Source of the DNA: Maridesulfovibrio sp. | GTDB lineage: Bacteria > Desulfobacterota > Desulfovibrionia > Desulfovibrionales > Desulfovibrionaceae | NCBI RefSeq assembly: GCF_963667685.1 | Contig: NZ_OY763931.1 | Location: forward strand, 682,001-746,000 | Direction: 5' to 3' | Length of the DNA stretch: 64,000 bases | Shown: piece by piece, positions 8,717-16,730 of the stretch | Layout of the letters: the number at the start of each line of letters is the position of its first letter | How positions within the stretch are numbered: position 1 is the first letter of the stretch | Translations under genes and position numbers: made by a program | Notes under the pieces: generated by a model | Database searches by the model: none | Seen by the model: only the letters and a program-made list of their open reading frames with translations | Told to the model about the DNA's origin: nothing

Positions 8717-10141
8717 ATGAAACAAATTCAAAAACTTATCAACCATATTATTTCCAGGGTTAACGTAAACCTCCGGCCCATGGGACTGGATGTTGAGCAG
8801 GACCTGACAAGCATCATCAATGTAAATAAGCTGACCGAGGCCTATGCATATTATGCCTTGTCGATTGACCACCCCATCTACTTCCGATTCCGGGAAAGCA
8901 ATCTCGGGGGATCGTATTTTCTTGGAAAATGCGATGTTGACCGTTCCATTATTCTTTGGAGTGACATACGTGGAGATGAGCTTAAGAGCGCAGGAACTAA
9001 GCTTAATTTCAGTGGTGTCACAACCGAGCTTTACCGTGATGAAGTTATTCAGGTCGTAAACAGTTTTCTATTAAAGACACTTGTTCACAACTACTCCAGA
9101 AATCCTGAGATGCCGGAATTCTTCCGCATACTTAATACCGTTGCCATGCATTATGCAAATATTCACGGGACAACTACCGAAGGCGCATACCTTGGTGCAT
9201 TTGCTACAGCTGATCTTTCGGTTATGCATAATTGCATTCTCGGGAATTATTGTTACGTGCAGGCAGGAGATCTTTCTAAAGTATGTATTGGCCCGGGCCG
9301 TATCTGGATTAAAGCCGAAGGAAAATATGAATTCAACTACCGCTATCCACAGGCTACGCTTGAAAGATATATTTCATGGGACCAGAACGGTGAGCTTGTA
9401 GGATTGTTTGCCGAGTTTCTAAAAGGACGGCGCAGTGATTTTCTTCCGGTATATGATACTCTGGCGAAAAAATTTTCGGTCTGGGTTCCGGAGAATGCTT
9501 TTGTCAGCCGCTATGCGGTAGTTAAAGGAGATTGCGTAATTGGCGAGAACTGCCTTGTTGCGCAGCGTGCGTATATTGAACATTCAGTACTCGGAACCGG
9601 GTCTAATGCTCAGGAAAACAGCTTTATAGTTCATTCGCGTTTTGCCGGATTCGTTGTTGTCGCTCATGGCGGCAAGTTGGTTCATTGCGATATCGGTGAG
9701 AAAGTATTCATCGGCTTTAACTCCTTTCTCCATGGAACTGAAGAGAATACCGTTTCAGTCGGTGGAGGATCAATTGTGATGCCCCATACCATAATCCATG
9801 CTTATGAACCAATTAAAATTCCGGACGAAACTATCATCTGGGGATATGTTACCAAGCAGGAAGACCTTAAAACCCAGTCCATGTCTTTACGGGATTTCGC
9901 CAAAGGCAAAGCTTTTAATATAGGCCGGATGTCTTTTTACGGTGACGGTGCCGCATTTATTCGAGATTTCCAGAACCGTGTCGAGCATATTCTGGTTGAT
10001 AACGGCGCGCGTTTTGACGGCAATCCCGAGAGCAGGGGACATGCACAACGAACTCAGTACGTATCATATAACCTGTTTCAACCTTATCTTGGTGGAGAAA
10101 AGAAGGGGATGTTTCCGACTATTATTGTTGAAGATGATTAG
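8717..10141 (+). CDS. Left-handed beta-helix (hexapeptide repeat) protein
   Basis: 474 residues. The central region (about 170-400) shows repeated hexapeptide-like turns (VCIGPG, CVIGEN, SVLGTG, CDIGEK, VSVGGGSIVMPHTI), which form a left-handed parallel beta-helix as in acyl- and nucleotidyl-transferases. The N-terminal 150 residues and the C-terminal tail (DFQNRVEHILVDN onwards) are not recognised. No signal peptide. I cannot name a substrate: sugar-phosphate acyltransferase, nucleotidyltransferase-like or a non-catalytic scaffold are all possible. A weak AAGAG precedes the ATG. It is monocistronic between two terminators. Confidence 0.7.
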   Translation: MKQIQKLINHIISRVNVNLRPMGLDVEQDLTSIINVNKLTEAYAYYALSIDHPIYFRFRESNLGGSYFLGKCDVDRSIILWSDIRGDELKSAGTKLNFSGVTTELYRDEVIQVVNSFLLKTLVHNYSRNPEMPEFFRILNTVAMHYANIHGTTTEGAYLGAFATADLSVMHNCILGNYCYVQAGDLSKVCIGPGRIWIKAEGKYEFNYRYPQATLERYISWDQNGELVGLFAEFLKGRRSDFLPVYDTLAKKFSVWVPENAFVSRYAVVKGDCVIGENCLVAQRAYIEHSVLGTGSNAQENSFIVHSRFAGFVVVAHGGKLVHCDIGEKVFIGFNSFLHGTEENTVSVGGGSIVMPHTIIHAYEPIKIPDETIIWGYVTKQEDLKTQSMSLRDFAKGKAFNIGRMSFYGDGAAFIRDFQNRVEHILVDNGARFDGNPESRGHAQRTQYVSYNLFQPYLGGEKKGMFPTIIVEDD

Positions 10142-10217
10142 GTGAGCGAATTCTCTTTGCAACTCTGATTCAGATTTCGCTGCTGAATTTAAAAATTGTT
10201 TTTTATCAAACAGAAAA

Positions 10218-10252
10218 GGCCCGCAGTCAAAAATGATTGCGGGCCTTTTTTT
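10218..10252. terminator. Shared terminator of the beta-helix gene and adk
   Basis: Perfect 8-bp stem GGCCCGCA/TGCGGGCC (10218-10225 with 10238-10245) with T7 on the plus strand and TTTT on the minus strand. It lies between convergent genes and probably serves both. Confidence 0.85.
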
Positions 10253-10270
10253 ATATCGGCTAACTTCGAA

Positions 10271-10942
10271 CTAAACGAGCTGACCCATGAGGGTTTCTTT
10301 AATTTCGTCGATGGTGCCTTCACCATTGAGTTCGATGTATTTGAAGCCAGCTTTAGGAGCCAGATCTTTGTAGAAGTATGCTGCTGCAACAGTACCGGTT
10401 TTATCATCATAGTAGATGTCGTGGCGTTTGTTGATTGCATCTTCGTCCTGGTCGTCAGCGCGCTCGGAAAGAGCACCGCCGCATACGCGACATTTGTCTC
10501 CGTCAGGCTTGATAGCGTCGATGAACTTGTTGTTGGGGTGGTTCGGATCGTTTTCACAGAGGCGACGGCCCATGATGCGGTTTTTAGCAACTTCACGGGG
10601 CAGCAGGATTTCGATGACGAAGTCCAGTTTTACGCCGTCTTTTTCGAGAGCTTCCCAAAGCTTTTCAGCCTGTACGATAGAACGGGGGAAACCGTCGAGC
10701 AGCCAGCCGTTTTCACCGGAAGACTGGAGAACGTCGAGAACCATAGGAATGGTAATATCATCAGGAACGAGTTCACCTTTATCGATGTACTCTTTAGCTT
10801 TCATGCCGAGTTCGGTTCCGCCACCGATATGTTTACGGAAGATAGCGCCGGATTCGATGTGATCGAGATTGTATTTTTTCTTAGCGAGAGCGCCCTGAGT
10901 TCCTTTACCACTACCGTTGGGTCCAAAAATAAGAATATTCAT
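10271..10942 (-). CDS. adk: Adenylate kinase, metal-binding LID type
   Basis: Interconverts ATP plus AMP and 2 ADP. P-loop GPNGSGKGTQ is at residues 7-16, and the AMP-site DGFPRS and GRRLC segments follow. The LID carries C129, H135, C151 and C154 in the pattern C-x5-H-x15-C-x2-C. This is the metal site described for Desulfovibrio gigas adenylate kinase (Zn, Co or Fe bound), with the same residue numbers. I start at the ATG at 10940-10942, which has AGGAGG eight bases upstream; the open frame to 10978 adds 12 unconserved residues. 223 residues. It follows tilS by 72 bp, probably in one transcript. Confidence 0.97.
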   Translation of the reverse strand: MNILIFGPNGSGKGTQGALAKKKYNLDHIESGAIFRKHIGGGTELGMKAKEYIDKGELVPDDITIPMVLDVLQSSGENGWLLDGFPRSIVQAEKLWEALEKDGVKLDFVIEILLPREVAKNRIMGRRLCENDPNHPNNKFIDAIKPDGDKCRVCGGALSERADDQDEDAINKRHDIYYDDKTGTVAAAYFYKDLAPKAGFKYIELNGEGTIDEIKETLMGQLV

Positions 10943-11014
10943 CTGTAGTCCTCCTAAAGAATTAGTAACAAATTTCACAAAGTTCTAAACCTTGCTGTCT
11001 TCGCTGTCAATATT

Positions 11015-12040
11015 CTAATTAACTTTGAATAACAGTCCTGTTTTATTGATCACAGCAATCTTATTTCCCGGAAATTGGAAGGTTGAACCGGATTTTCGGC
11101 CTAAAAAGGCCTGATCAAGCAGCAAAATCGAATCAAACAGGGCATGTCCGGGGCCAAGGTTATCTAAAATGTGTTTGTAAATACGTAATCTTAATGCAGA
11201 ATGGCAATTGTTCAAAATTGAACAATGTATAAATAGTCCGCCATTTTTGACCTGTTCAGCCTTCTGGAGGGCCATTTCTATCTGCTCGGACCAGTAATCA
11301 TCATCAAGTTCAGCCTGTTCTTTCAAGCGTATCAGCCCGGCACCAAGACTGGGGTTTTCTTCATTTAATAATGGCATGATCCGGTTACGGACCCGATTAC
11401 GCATGTACGCATCAGATGTATTACTTTCGTCCTCACGCCACGGGCATCCAATAGACCGCAGGAAATCTTCAAGTTCTTCCTTCCTCGTTGAGAGCAGTGG
11501 ACGTAAAAGCTTGCGCGCGGGATCATATGCATCCATTCCTGCAAGTGCGGGCCAGCCGGTGCCGCGAATCAACCGCATAACCATATCCTCAGAGAGATCA
11601 CCGACGTGGTGGGCCAGAAGTAGAAAGTCGGCATTAAATTTCTTCAAGCACTTCTTGAAGAAATTGTAGCGTATTATGCGACCGGCTTCTTCAAGGCCCA
11701 TGGTATGTTTTGCGGCATATCCGGCAACATCAGCATTAAGCGCCTTAAACGGTACATTCATCTGGAGGCAAAGCTCTTCAACAAAAAATCTGTCCTTACC
11801 AGATTCTTCCCTTAAACCATGATCTATATGGGCGCAAAAAACCCTGCCACCCGATTTACGGGCGAGCAGGGTTGCGATAATTAACAATGCGGTTGAATCA
11901 ATTCCGCCTGAAACTCCGACAAGCATTATTTTAGAAGCGAAATTTTCACCGGATTTCTGGATGCCGAACTTTTCAATATTCAAGCAAAATCGAGCCAGTC
12001 TAGGTTCAAGTTCTTGAATTGAATTTGGAAGAAAGTCCAT
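11015..12040 (-). CDS. tilS: tRNA(Ile)-lysidine synthase
   Basis: Modifies C34 of tRNA-Ile(CAU) to lysidine using ATP and lysine, switching codon reading to AUA. The PP-loop SGGIDSTALL, the FCAHIDHGLRE segment, LLLAHHVGDLSEDM and MRLIRGTGWPALAG are family signatures. A C-terminal domain follows. Two starts compete: GTG at 12052 (GAGG four bases upstream) and ATG at 12040 (GAAGG five bases upstream). I use the ATG, giving 341 residues. Transcribed with adk. Confidence 0.93.
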   Translation of the reverse strand: MDFLPNSIQELEPRLARFCLNIEKFGIQKSGENFASKIMLVGVSGGIDSTALLIIATLLARKSGGRVFCAHIDHGLREESGKDRFFVEELCLQMNVPFKALNADVAGYAAKHTMGLEEAGRIIRYNFFKKCLKKFNADFLLLAHHVGDLSEDMVMRLIRGTGWPALAGMDAYDPARKLLRPLLSTRKEELEDFLRSIGCPWREDESNTSDAYMRNRVRNRIMPLLNEENPSLGAGLIRLKEQAELDDDYWSEQIEMALQKAEQVKNGGLFIHCSILNNCHSALRLRIYKHILDNLGPGHALFDSILLLDQAFLGRKSGSTFQFPGNKIAVINKTGLLFKVN

Positions 12041-12134
12041 TAATACCTTCACCAGACCTCATCCCATCTCTTGCAAAGACGTCTTAATTGCTTATAGCAT
12101 GCAGCTTTATAATATGGTCTTTGAATTAAAAGAT

Positions 12135-12232
12135 GGCGAAGCCCTAACAAAATATTTTGGGATCCTTAAACTCTTTTTGTAGAAGTGATTTAAGGGCCCC
12201 GATAGGGGCCACCCGAAAGAATCACTGGAAGC
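12135..12232 (+). repeat. Intergenic repeat family, copy R1
   Basis: About 98 bp in the same orientation as copies R3 and R4. The segment starting GGCGAAGCCCTAACAAAAT matches the R4 segment starting GGTGAAGCCTTAATAAAAG; over the first 33 bp I count 26 identities. The middle holds a perfect GGCCCC/GGGGCC hairpin (12195-12200 with 12205-12210) nested in GTGATT/AATCAC, and the end reads CTGGAAGC, a degenerate form of the CCGGAGGC end of R4. It lies just past the stop of the 111-residue gene. The rest of 12041-12234 holds nothing else I can recognise. Confidence 0.6.
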
Positions 12233-12234
12233 AT

Positions 12235-12570
12235 CTATAGATGAACACCTAGATCCATGATAAATTTATCAATATAATCGAGCATGTGGTTACGCTGCTC
12301 GGGGGTTGCGTAGGCTACACACTCGCAGCGTATTTTGTTGGAAGCGCGTACCAGCAGCTCAATTTTCATGCTGTTTTCCATGACTTCGAGAGCCATAAAA
12401 TAGGGACCGCATTCTTCAAGGTGTTCTTTCTGGGCATCTTGAAGAAGATTTTCGGGAATCGGCAGATAGAAAATATCATCAATCGGCCCGGAGAACCCTA
12501 CTTCTTTGAGTGCATCAACAATTTTAGCAACATCTTCGTCATAAATATCTTCAAGAAGGTAATTTCTCAT
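12235..12570 (-). CDS. Conserved-looking hypothetical protein after hemA
   Basis: 111 residues, acidic, no signal peptide or membrane segment, not recognised. The start is firm: AAGGA lies seven bases before the ATG and overlaps the hemA stop region (12-bp gap), so it is translated with the tetrapyrrole operon. The sequence alternates helices (EDVAKIVDALKEVGF, PEQRNHMLDYIDKFI) and strands (SMKIELLVRA, CECVAYAT), giving a small alpha/beta domain. Two cysteines fall in one CEC. Position suggests a link to haem synthesis or only co-transcription; the sequence does not decide. Confidence 0.75.
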   Translation of the reverse strand: MRNYLLEDIYDEDVAKIVDALKEVGFSGPIDDIFYLPIPENLLQDAQKEHLEECGPYFMALEVMENSMKIELLVRASNKIRCECVAYATPEQRNHMLDYIDKFIMDLGVHL

Positions 12571-12581
12571 GAACCTGTCCT

Positions 12582-13901
12582 TTAGTTGGCAATATTATTC
12601 TTTTTCTTGCGTCCGCAATGGGCATCAGCAGGAATAATTTCATTGTCGAGGTTGAACATGCGTCGGGCCAAATCAACAAATTCATCAGCCTTGCCTTCTT
12701 CCTCTGTTCGACGTTTCAAGAAGGACACAGGCTCGTGGAGCAGCTTTTTACCGATAGCCATGGCCATGGTTTCAAGGGCCTTATGTGTTTTTGGGTCCAC
12801 ATTTCCAAGGCGTTTAAGAGTCTTGGCAAGCTCCTGCTGGGCTATATTTTCACTACGGTTGAAGAGGTCCACAATGGTTGGTTGCAGGTCAAGTGAATTG
12901 ATCCAGTTCCCAAAGGAGAGTGTCTCGAATTCAACTATGGAATGCGCTTTGACTGCCTCATCCTCGCGCTGCGATTTGTTTTCCTCGACAACATCCTTGA
13001 GGTCGTCAATATCATAAAGATATACGTTATCAAGACCGTTTACGTCCGGGTCGATATCGCGTGGGACAGCAATGTCGATGAAGAACATGGGCCGGAACTT
13101 ACGTTTCTTGATGACCTTTTTCATTTCCTTGGCGGTGATAACCGCGTGGGGCGCTCCGGTAGAGCTGATGATGATGTCGGTGTCAATTAGATGTTCGTAT
13201 AGATCTTCAAAGGGAACTGCGGTCCCTCCCATACATTCCGCAAGGCCTTCGGCGCGGGAAAAGGTCCGGTTGGCAATGGCGATTTCTTCTACGCCGCTGT
13301 TGAGCAGATGTGTCGCGGCGAGCTCGGCCATTTCACCTGCACCGATGAGCATGGCCCGTTGCCCTTTAAGCTCACCAAAAATCTTTTTGGCCAGCTCTAC
13401 GGCAGCGTAACTGATTGAAACCGCGCTTGAAGCTATAGAGGTTTCGGTGCGTACCCTTTTGGCGACAAAGAACGCTTTGTGCAGCATACGGTTGATAATA
13501 ACCCGTGCTGCTCCGGCGTCTACTGCCTTGCGGTATGAATCCTTCAGCTGCCCCAGAATCTGGGGCTCGCCTACAATCATGGAATCAAGACTGCATGCAA
13601 CCCGGAAAAGGTGTTTTACCGCTCCTAGTCCTTCGTGACAGTAGGCGTTCGGCTCAAGTTCTTCTACAGAACCGCAGCACCTTTGTGCCCAATACGCAAG
13701 GATATCCGTTTGGCTTATCTCGGGAGAACATACAACAAGGATTTCAACCCTGTTGCAGGTTGATAAAGCCATTACTTCGCGTATACCGAGTTCAAGCAAT
13801 CCGTCTTCGAATTCCTCTACATTGGTCAGGGCATAGCGTTCCCGAACATCCACTCCCGCAGAGCGGTGGTTAAGGCCGATTAAGTAAATATTGTGGTCCA
13901 T
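12582..13901 (-). CDS. hemA: Glutamyl-tRNA reductase
   Basis: Reduces Glu-tRNA to glutamate-1-semialdehyde, the first step of C5 tetrapyrrole synthesis. Signatures: GLNHRSAGVDVRERYAL at the N-terminus, catalytic Cys49 in STCNRVEI, the NADPH fold GAGEMAELAATHL and SSTGAPHAVI, and a C-terminal helical dimerisation domain. 439 residues. The start is one base past the stop of the upstream ccsA-like gene; no clear Shine-Dalgarno, so translational coupling is likely. The product feeds siroheme (for sulfite reductase) and haem, both in heavy demand in sulfate reducers. Confidence 0.97.
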   Translation of the reverse strand: MDHNIYLIGLNHRSAGVDVRERYALTNVEEFEDGLLELGIREVMALSTCNRVEILVVCSPEISQTDILAYWAQRCCGSVEELEPNAYCHEGLGAVKHLFRVACSLDSMIVGEPQILGQLKDSYRKAVDAGAARVIINRMLHKAFFVAKRVRTETSIASSAVSISYAAVELAKKIFGELKGQRAMLIGAGEMAELAATHLLNSGVEEIAIANRTFSRAEGLAECMGGTAVPFEDLYEHLIDTDIIISSTGAPHAVITAKEMKKVIKKRKFRPMFFIDIAVPRDIDPDVNGLDNVYLYDIDDLKDVVEENKSQREDEAVKAHSIVEFETLSFGNWINSLDLQPTIVDLFNRSENIAQQELAKTLKRLGNVDPKTHKALETMAMAIGKKLLHEPVSFLKRRTEEEGKADEFVDLARRMFNLDNEIIPADAHCGRKKKNNIAN

Positions 13902-13902
13902 A

Positions 13903-14730
13903 TCAGACTTTAAAGCTGTGGTGAGTGGGGACGAAAAAGTTGATACCCCACAGGGAGATCATAGTGATAACAAAAACGATAATCACCAGAATTGCCGGTT
14001 TTCTGCCTCGCCAGCCCAACATGACGCGCTGGTGAAAAACAAAGGCGAAAAGGAACCAGACGACTAAAGTAACAATTTCCTTCGGGTCCCAAGAGAACAT
14101 TTTGGTGAATGCGGTCCGGGCCCAGAGGAAACCGGCGGCAAGACCCAAAGTGTAGAGCGGGAATCCGATTGTGATCGACCAATGGTTTACATTGTCGAAA
14201 GTATTAAGCGAAGGCATTTCCTTTTCCATTCCGCTAAGGTTTGCCTTGGTTTTGATTTTATTGTTCAGGTAGAGAAAAGCTACTCCGGCTCCGGCAGCCA
14301 TTGCCATCAGTGCAATGCTGAGGAAGATTGTCCCGATATGCAGACCGATAAACAATCCGGCCAGATGGGCGGGAATAGTCACCTTCAGGCTCTGGGAGGC
14401 AAGGGAAATAATAAAAAGCAGCAGGGCGAATGGAGAAGCTGTAAGAGCGAAAAAGGTAGAACGCAGTTTCCACCATAGCCCGAAATAAACAAGGATGAAG
14501 CTCCATCCCAGCAGACTGAAATAAAAGAATCCGCCGCTTAGAACTGTTCCTTTGCAAATGGTTAATGCAATAATCAGGTCGAGGGTATGCAGCGCAAATC
14601 CACCAATTGCGGACAGATTACCCAGTTTCCCCAGCAACTTGTTGTTTCTGATGCTTCCGATGAAGAAAAAGGTCGTACCCGCAAGATAGAGGGCGATAAT
14701 TATGTACTGGAATAATTCAAATAAGTTCAT
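13903..14730 (-). CDS. Cytochrome c assembly protein, CcsA/HemX-like
   Basis: Integral membrane protein of 275 residues with about eight hydrophobic helices. The region FLWARTAFTKMFSWDPKEIV followed by the segment from VTLVVWFLFA to VMLGW resembles the CcsA/ResC/CcmC haem-handling proteins, with the conserved WDPKE and later histidines (FHQRVM). HemX-type members sit next to hemA in many bacteria, as here. The ATG at 14728-14730 has GGAG seven bases upstream and overlaps the end of the precorrin-2 dehydrogenase gene by 14 bp, so the two are coupled. The role may be cytochrome c haem delivery or HemA control; both are known for this family. Confidence 0.85.
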   Translation of the reverse strand: MNLFELFQYIIIALYLAGTTFFFIGSIRNNKLLGKLGNLSAIGGFALHTLDLIIALTICKGTVLSGGFFYFSLLGWSFILVYFGLWWKLRSTFFALTASPFALLLFIISLASQSLKVTIPAHLAGLFIGLHIGTIFLSIALMAMAAGAGVAFLYLNNKIKTKANLSGMEKEMPSLNTFDNVNHWSITIGFPLYTLGLAAGFLWARTAFTKMFSWDPKEIVTLVVWFLFAFVFHQRVMLGWRGRKPAILVIIVFVITMISLWGINFFVPTHHSFKV

Positions 14731-15394
14731 CAATTAACTCCGGTATACGGGGAACAAGTTCTTGGGGCAGGGTATCAGTCAAGATTTCATTTACCCGCTC
14801 CATGTTTCCGGCCTCAAGTTCATCTAAAATCGGGGACCCGACAAGCAACCTGAACAATGCGGTGTTTTGGCTTGTTTCCTTGCCGAGGTCAAGGACCAGT
14901 GGTCTTATTCTTCCCATTAAAGTTATAAAAGCGGCATAATGCGGGCCGAAAATTTCCTGTAATTCACTCCGGATTCTTTTTGTTAATGCCGGAGTGCTGC
15001 CTCCGGAAGACACGGCCAGCGTTAAATCTCCCTGCCTGATGACTGAAGGAACAATAAAGTTGCTTCCTTCGGGAAAGTCAGCGATATTGCAGAGAATATT
15101 TTTTTTCATGCACAGATCTGACATACGCCGGTTCAGTTCCGCATTGTTCGTGCAGGCAAAGGCGATAAAAACATTGTCCAGATCGCTGTCTTGGAAATGA
15201 CGTTGTTTAAAGATCACCCGCTGATCACGGCTGATTTCAAGTAATTCCGGACCAGGTTCCGCTGTATCCAGTACTGTTACCTGTTCGGGCTTGCATGCAA
15301 GTATGGACTTGAGTTTGCGTATCCCGACAGCTCCGGCACCGACCAGCAGACATTTGCGGTTTTTAACTTTTAAAAAAATAGGGTAGTAAGTCAT
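14717..15394 (-). CDS. Precorrin-2 dehydrogenase / siroheme synthase N-domain
   Basis: NAD-dependent oxidation of precorrin-2 to sirohydrochlorin (Met8p / CysG N-terminal type). The N-terminal Rossmann motif GAGAVGIRK is followed by VFIAFACTNNAELN, CNIADFPEGSNFIVPSVI and GDLTLAVSSGGSTPAL, all family landmarks. 225 residues; no methyltransferase domain is fused. The start at 15392-15394 (MTYYPIFLKV) is chosen because AGGA lies close upstream and it matches the family N-terminus. First gene of the operon with the ccsA-like gene, hemA and the 111-residue gene. Siroheme supply for dissimilatory sulfite reductase is the likely purpose. Confidence 0.93.
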   Translation of the reverse strand: MTYYPIFLKVKNRKCLLVGAGAVGIRKLKSILACKPEQVTVLDTAEPGPELLEISRDQRVIFKQRHFQDSDLDNVFIAFACTNNAELNRRMSDLCMKKNILCNIADFPEGSNFIVPSVIRQGDLTLAVSSGGSTPALTKRIRSELQEIFGPHYAAFITLMGRIRPLVLDLGKETSQNTALFRLLVGSPILDELEAGNMERVNEILTDTLPQELVPRIPELIDELI

Positions 15395-15432
15395 AGAGAT
15401 CCTGCATAACAAAAGTGTGTGCGCATTGTAAA

Positions 15433-15461
15433 ATGACAAAGTGCTGATAAATAGATATAAT
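15433..15461 (+). promoter_or_regulatory. Sigma-70 promoter of the glycosyltransferase genes
   Basis: ATGACA (15433-15438), 17-bp spacer, perfect TATAAT (15456-15461), about 38 bp before the GT9 start codon. One of the best promoters in the window. Confidence 0.65.
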
Positions 15462-15498
15462 TTAAAAAATCAACCCCTTGCAAGGAAATTTATTTTTG

Positions 15499-16719
15499 AT
15501 GAAACGGGCTCTGGTTATACAACTTACAAGGTTCGGCGATCTGGTCCAGACAAAACGTCTTGTATTAACGCTCCAAGGGCGCGGGTTTACTGTGCATCTT
15601 TGTGTCGACCGCTCTCTGGAGGCACTGGCCAGGATTGTTTACCCTTATTGCGAAATACATCCGCTTATAGCACACGGCAGCGGGATTGACGGGGATGGAA
15701 AAGATACAGTACTCCCGGTAAATTATGAAATCTTCAGACAATTGGCTGAAATAAATTTCAGCGAAATATATAACCTGAACTTTTCGTCCATGAATTATGT
15801 CCTTTCATCTATGTTTGCTCCTGAAAAGGTCAAAGGACATAAACGAATCAACGGTCAACCCATGAAAGACCGCTGGTTTGAGTTCTGTTTCCGGCTGGCT
15901 GCCGAGCGGCGCAATAATATAAATCTGGTGGATTACTGGGCTGCGCTCAGTCCGAACATGATTCCGGCTGCGGAAGTCAACCCGCCTGCAACCCCGGGGG
16001 GCAAAGGAATCGGGGTGGTTATGGCCGGACGGGAAAGCAGGCGTTCTCTGCCTTATGACGTTCTGGCTCCGCTGGTTTTGGCGGCTAGTTCTATCAATAA
16101 AAACAAGGATATTTATCTGCTGGGCAGCAGTGCTGAGCGTGAGTCTGCCAAAAAATTATTTTCAAAATTCCCGGCAGCAGCGGCGAAAACAACCACGAAC
16201 CTCGCCGGGAAAACAGACTGGGAAGGTTTGGCAGCAGCCGTAAGCGGACTTGATCTATTGATCACCCCGGACACGGGAACTATGCATCTTGCAGCACATT
16301 TAGGTGTTCCGGTACTGGGTACTTTTCTTTCATCAGCATGGTGTTCAGAAACCGGGCCTTATGGTGCTGGGCATACCGTTCTGCAAGCAGATATCGAGTG
16401 TGCGCCCTGCATGGAAGCCGCTCCATGCTATAATAATATGAAGTGTCTGACACCATTTACGGATTCTTCGGCTGCGCGTTATGTTGCAACACGAAATCCG
16501 GAGCATCTGCCCAAAGGGATTTCCGTTTTTGAATCGGTCTGTGATTTTTTAGGGACAGAATTTGTGTTGAAAACTGGAAATGATCCCAGCGGAGAACGCA
16601 GACACCGTTTACGCAAATTCATCGGCTGTCATCTTGGACTGCTTGATATCGGCGAGTATGGTCCTTTTGCTGATCTGGCAGAAAAATTTTATAAGGATAA
16701 AGACTGGATAGCTCCTTAA
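15499..16719 (+). CDS. Glycosyltransferase family 9 (heptosyltransferase-like)
   Basis: Resembles ADP-heptose:LPS heptosyltransferases, which add heptose to lipopolysaccharide core. N-terminal ALVIQLTRFGDLVQTK and the C-terminal donor site DTGTMHLAAHLGVPVLG are the GT9 signatures. About 65 residues after the GT domain form an extension of unknown role. The ATG at 15499 is used; the TTG at 15478 would add seven residues before the usual N-terminus. 406 residues. Eleven bp precede the next glycosyltransferase, so they act together on LPS or a protein-linked glycan. Confidence 0.88.
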   Translation: MKRALVIQLTRFGDLVQTKRLVLTLQGRGFTVHLCVDRSLEALARIVYPYCEIHPLIAHGSGIDGDGKDTVLPVNYEIFRQLAEINFSEIYNLNFSSMNYVLSSMFAPEKVKGHKRINGQPMKDRWFEFCFRLAAERRNNINLVDYWAALSPNMIPAAEVNPPATPGGKGIGVVMAGRESRRSLPYDVLAPLVLAASSINKNKDIYLLGSSAERESAKKLFSKFPAAAAKTTTNLAGKTDWEGLAAAVSGLDLLITPDTGTMHLAAHLGVPVLGTFLSSAWCSETGPYGAGHTVLQADIECAPCMEAAPCYNNMKCLTPFTDSSAARYVATRNPEHLPKGISVFESVCDFLGTEFVLKTGNDPSGERRHRLRKFIGCHLGLLDIGEYGPFADLAEKFYKDKDWIAP

Positions 16720-16730
16720 AGGATATTTAT

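Noticed and set aside
10196-10948. 250-residue plus-strand open frame opposite adk
   Set aside because: It is the mirror of adk codon structure; adk has full motifs and a strong ribosome site, while this frame has none and a terminator at its start.
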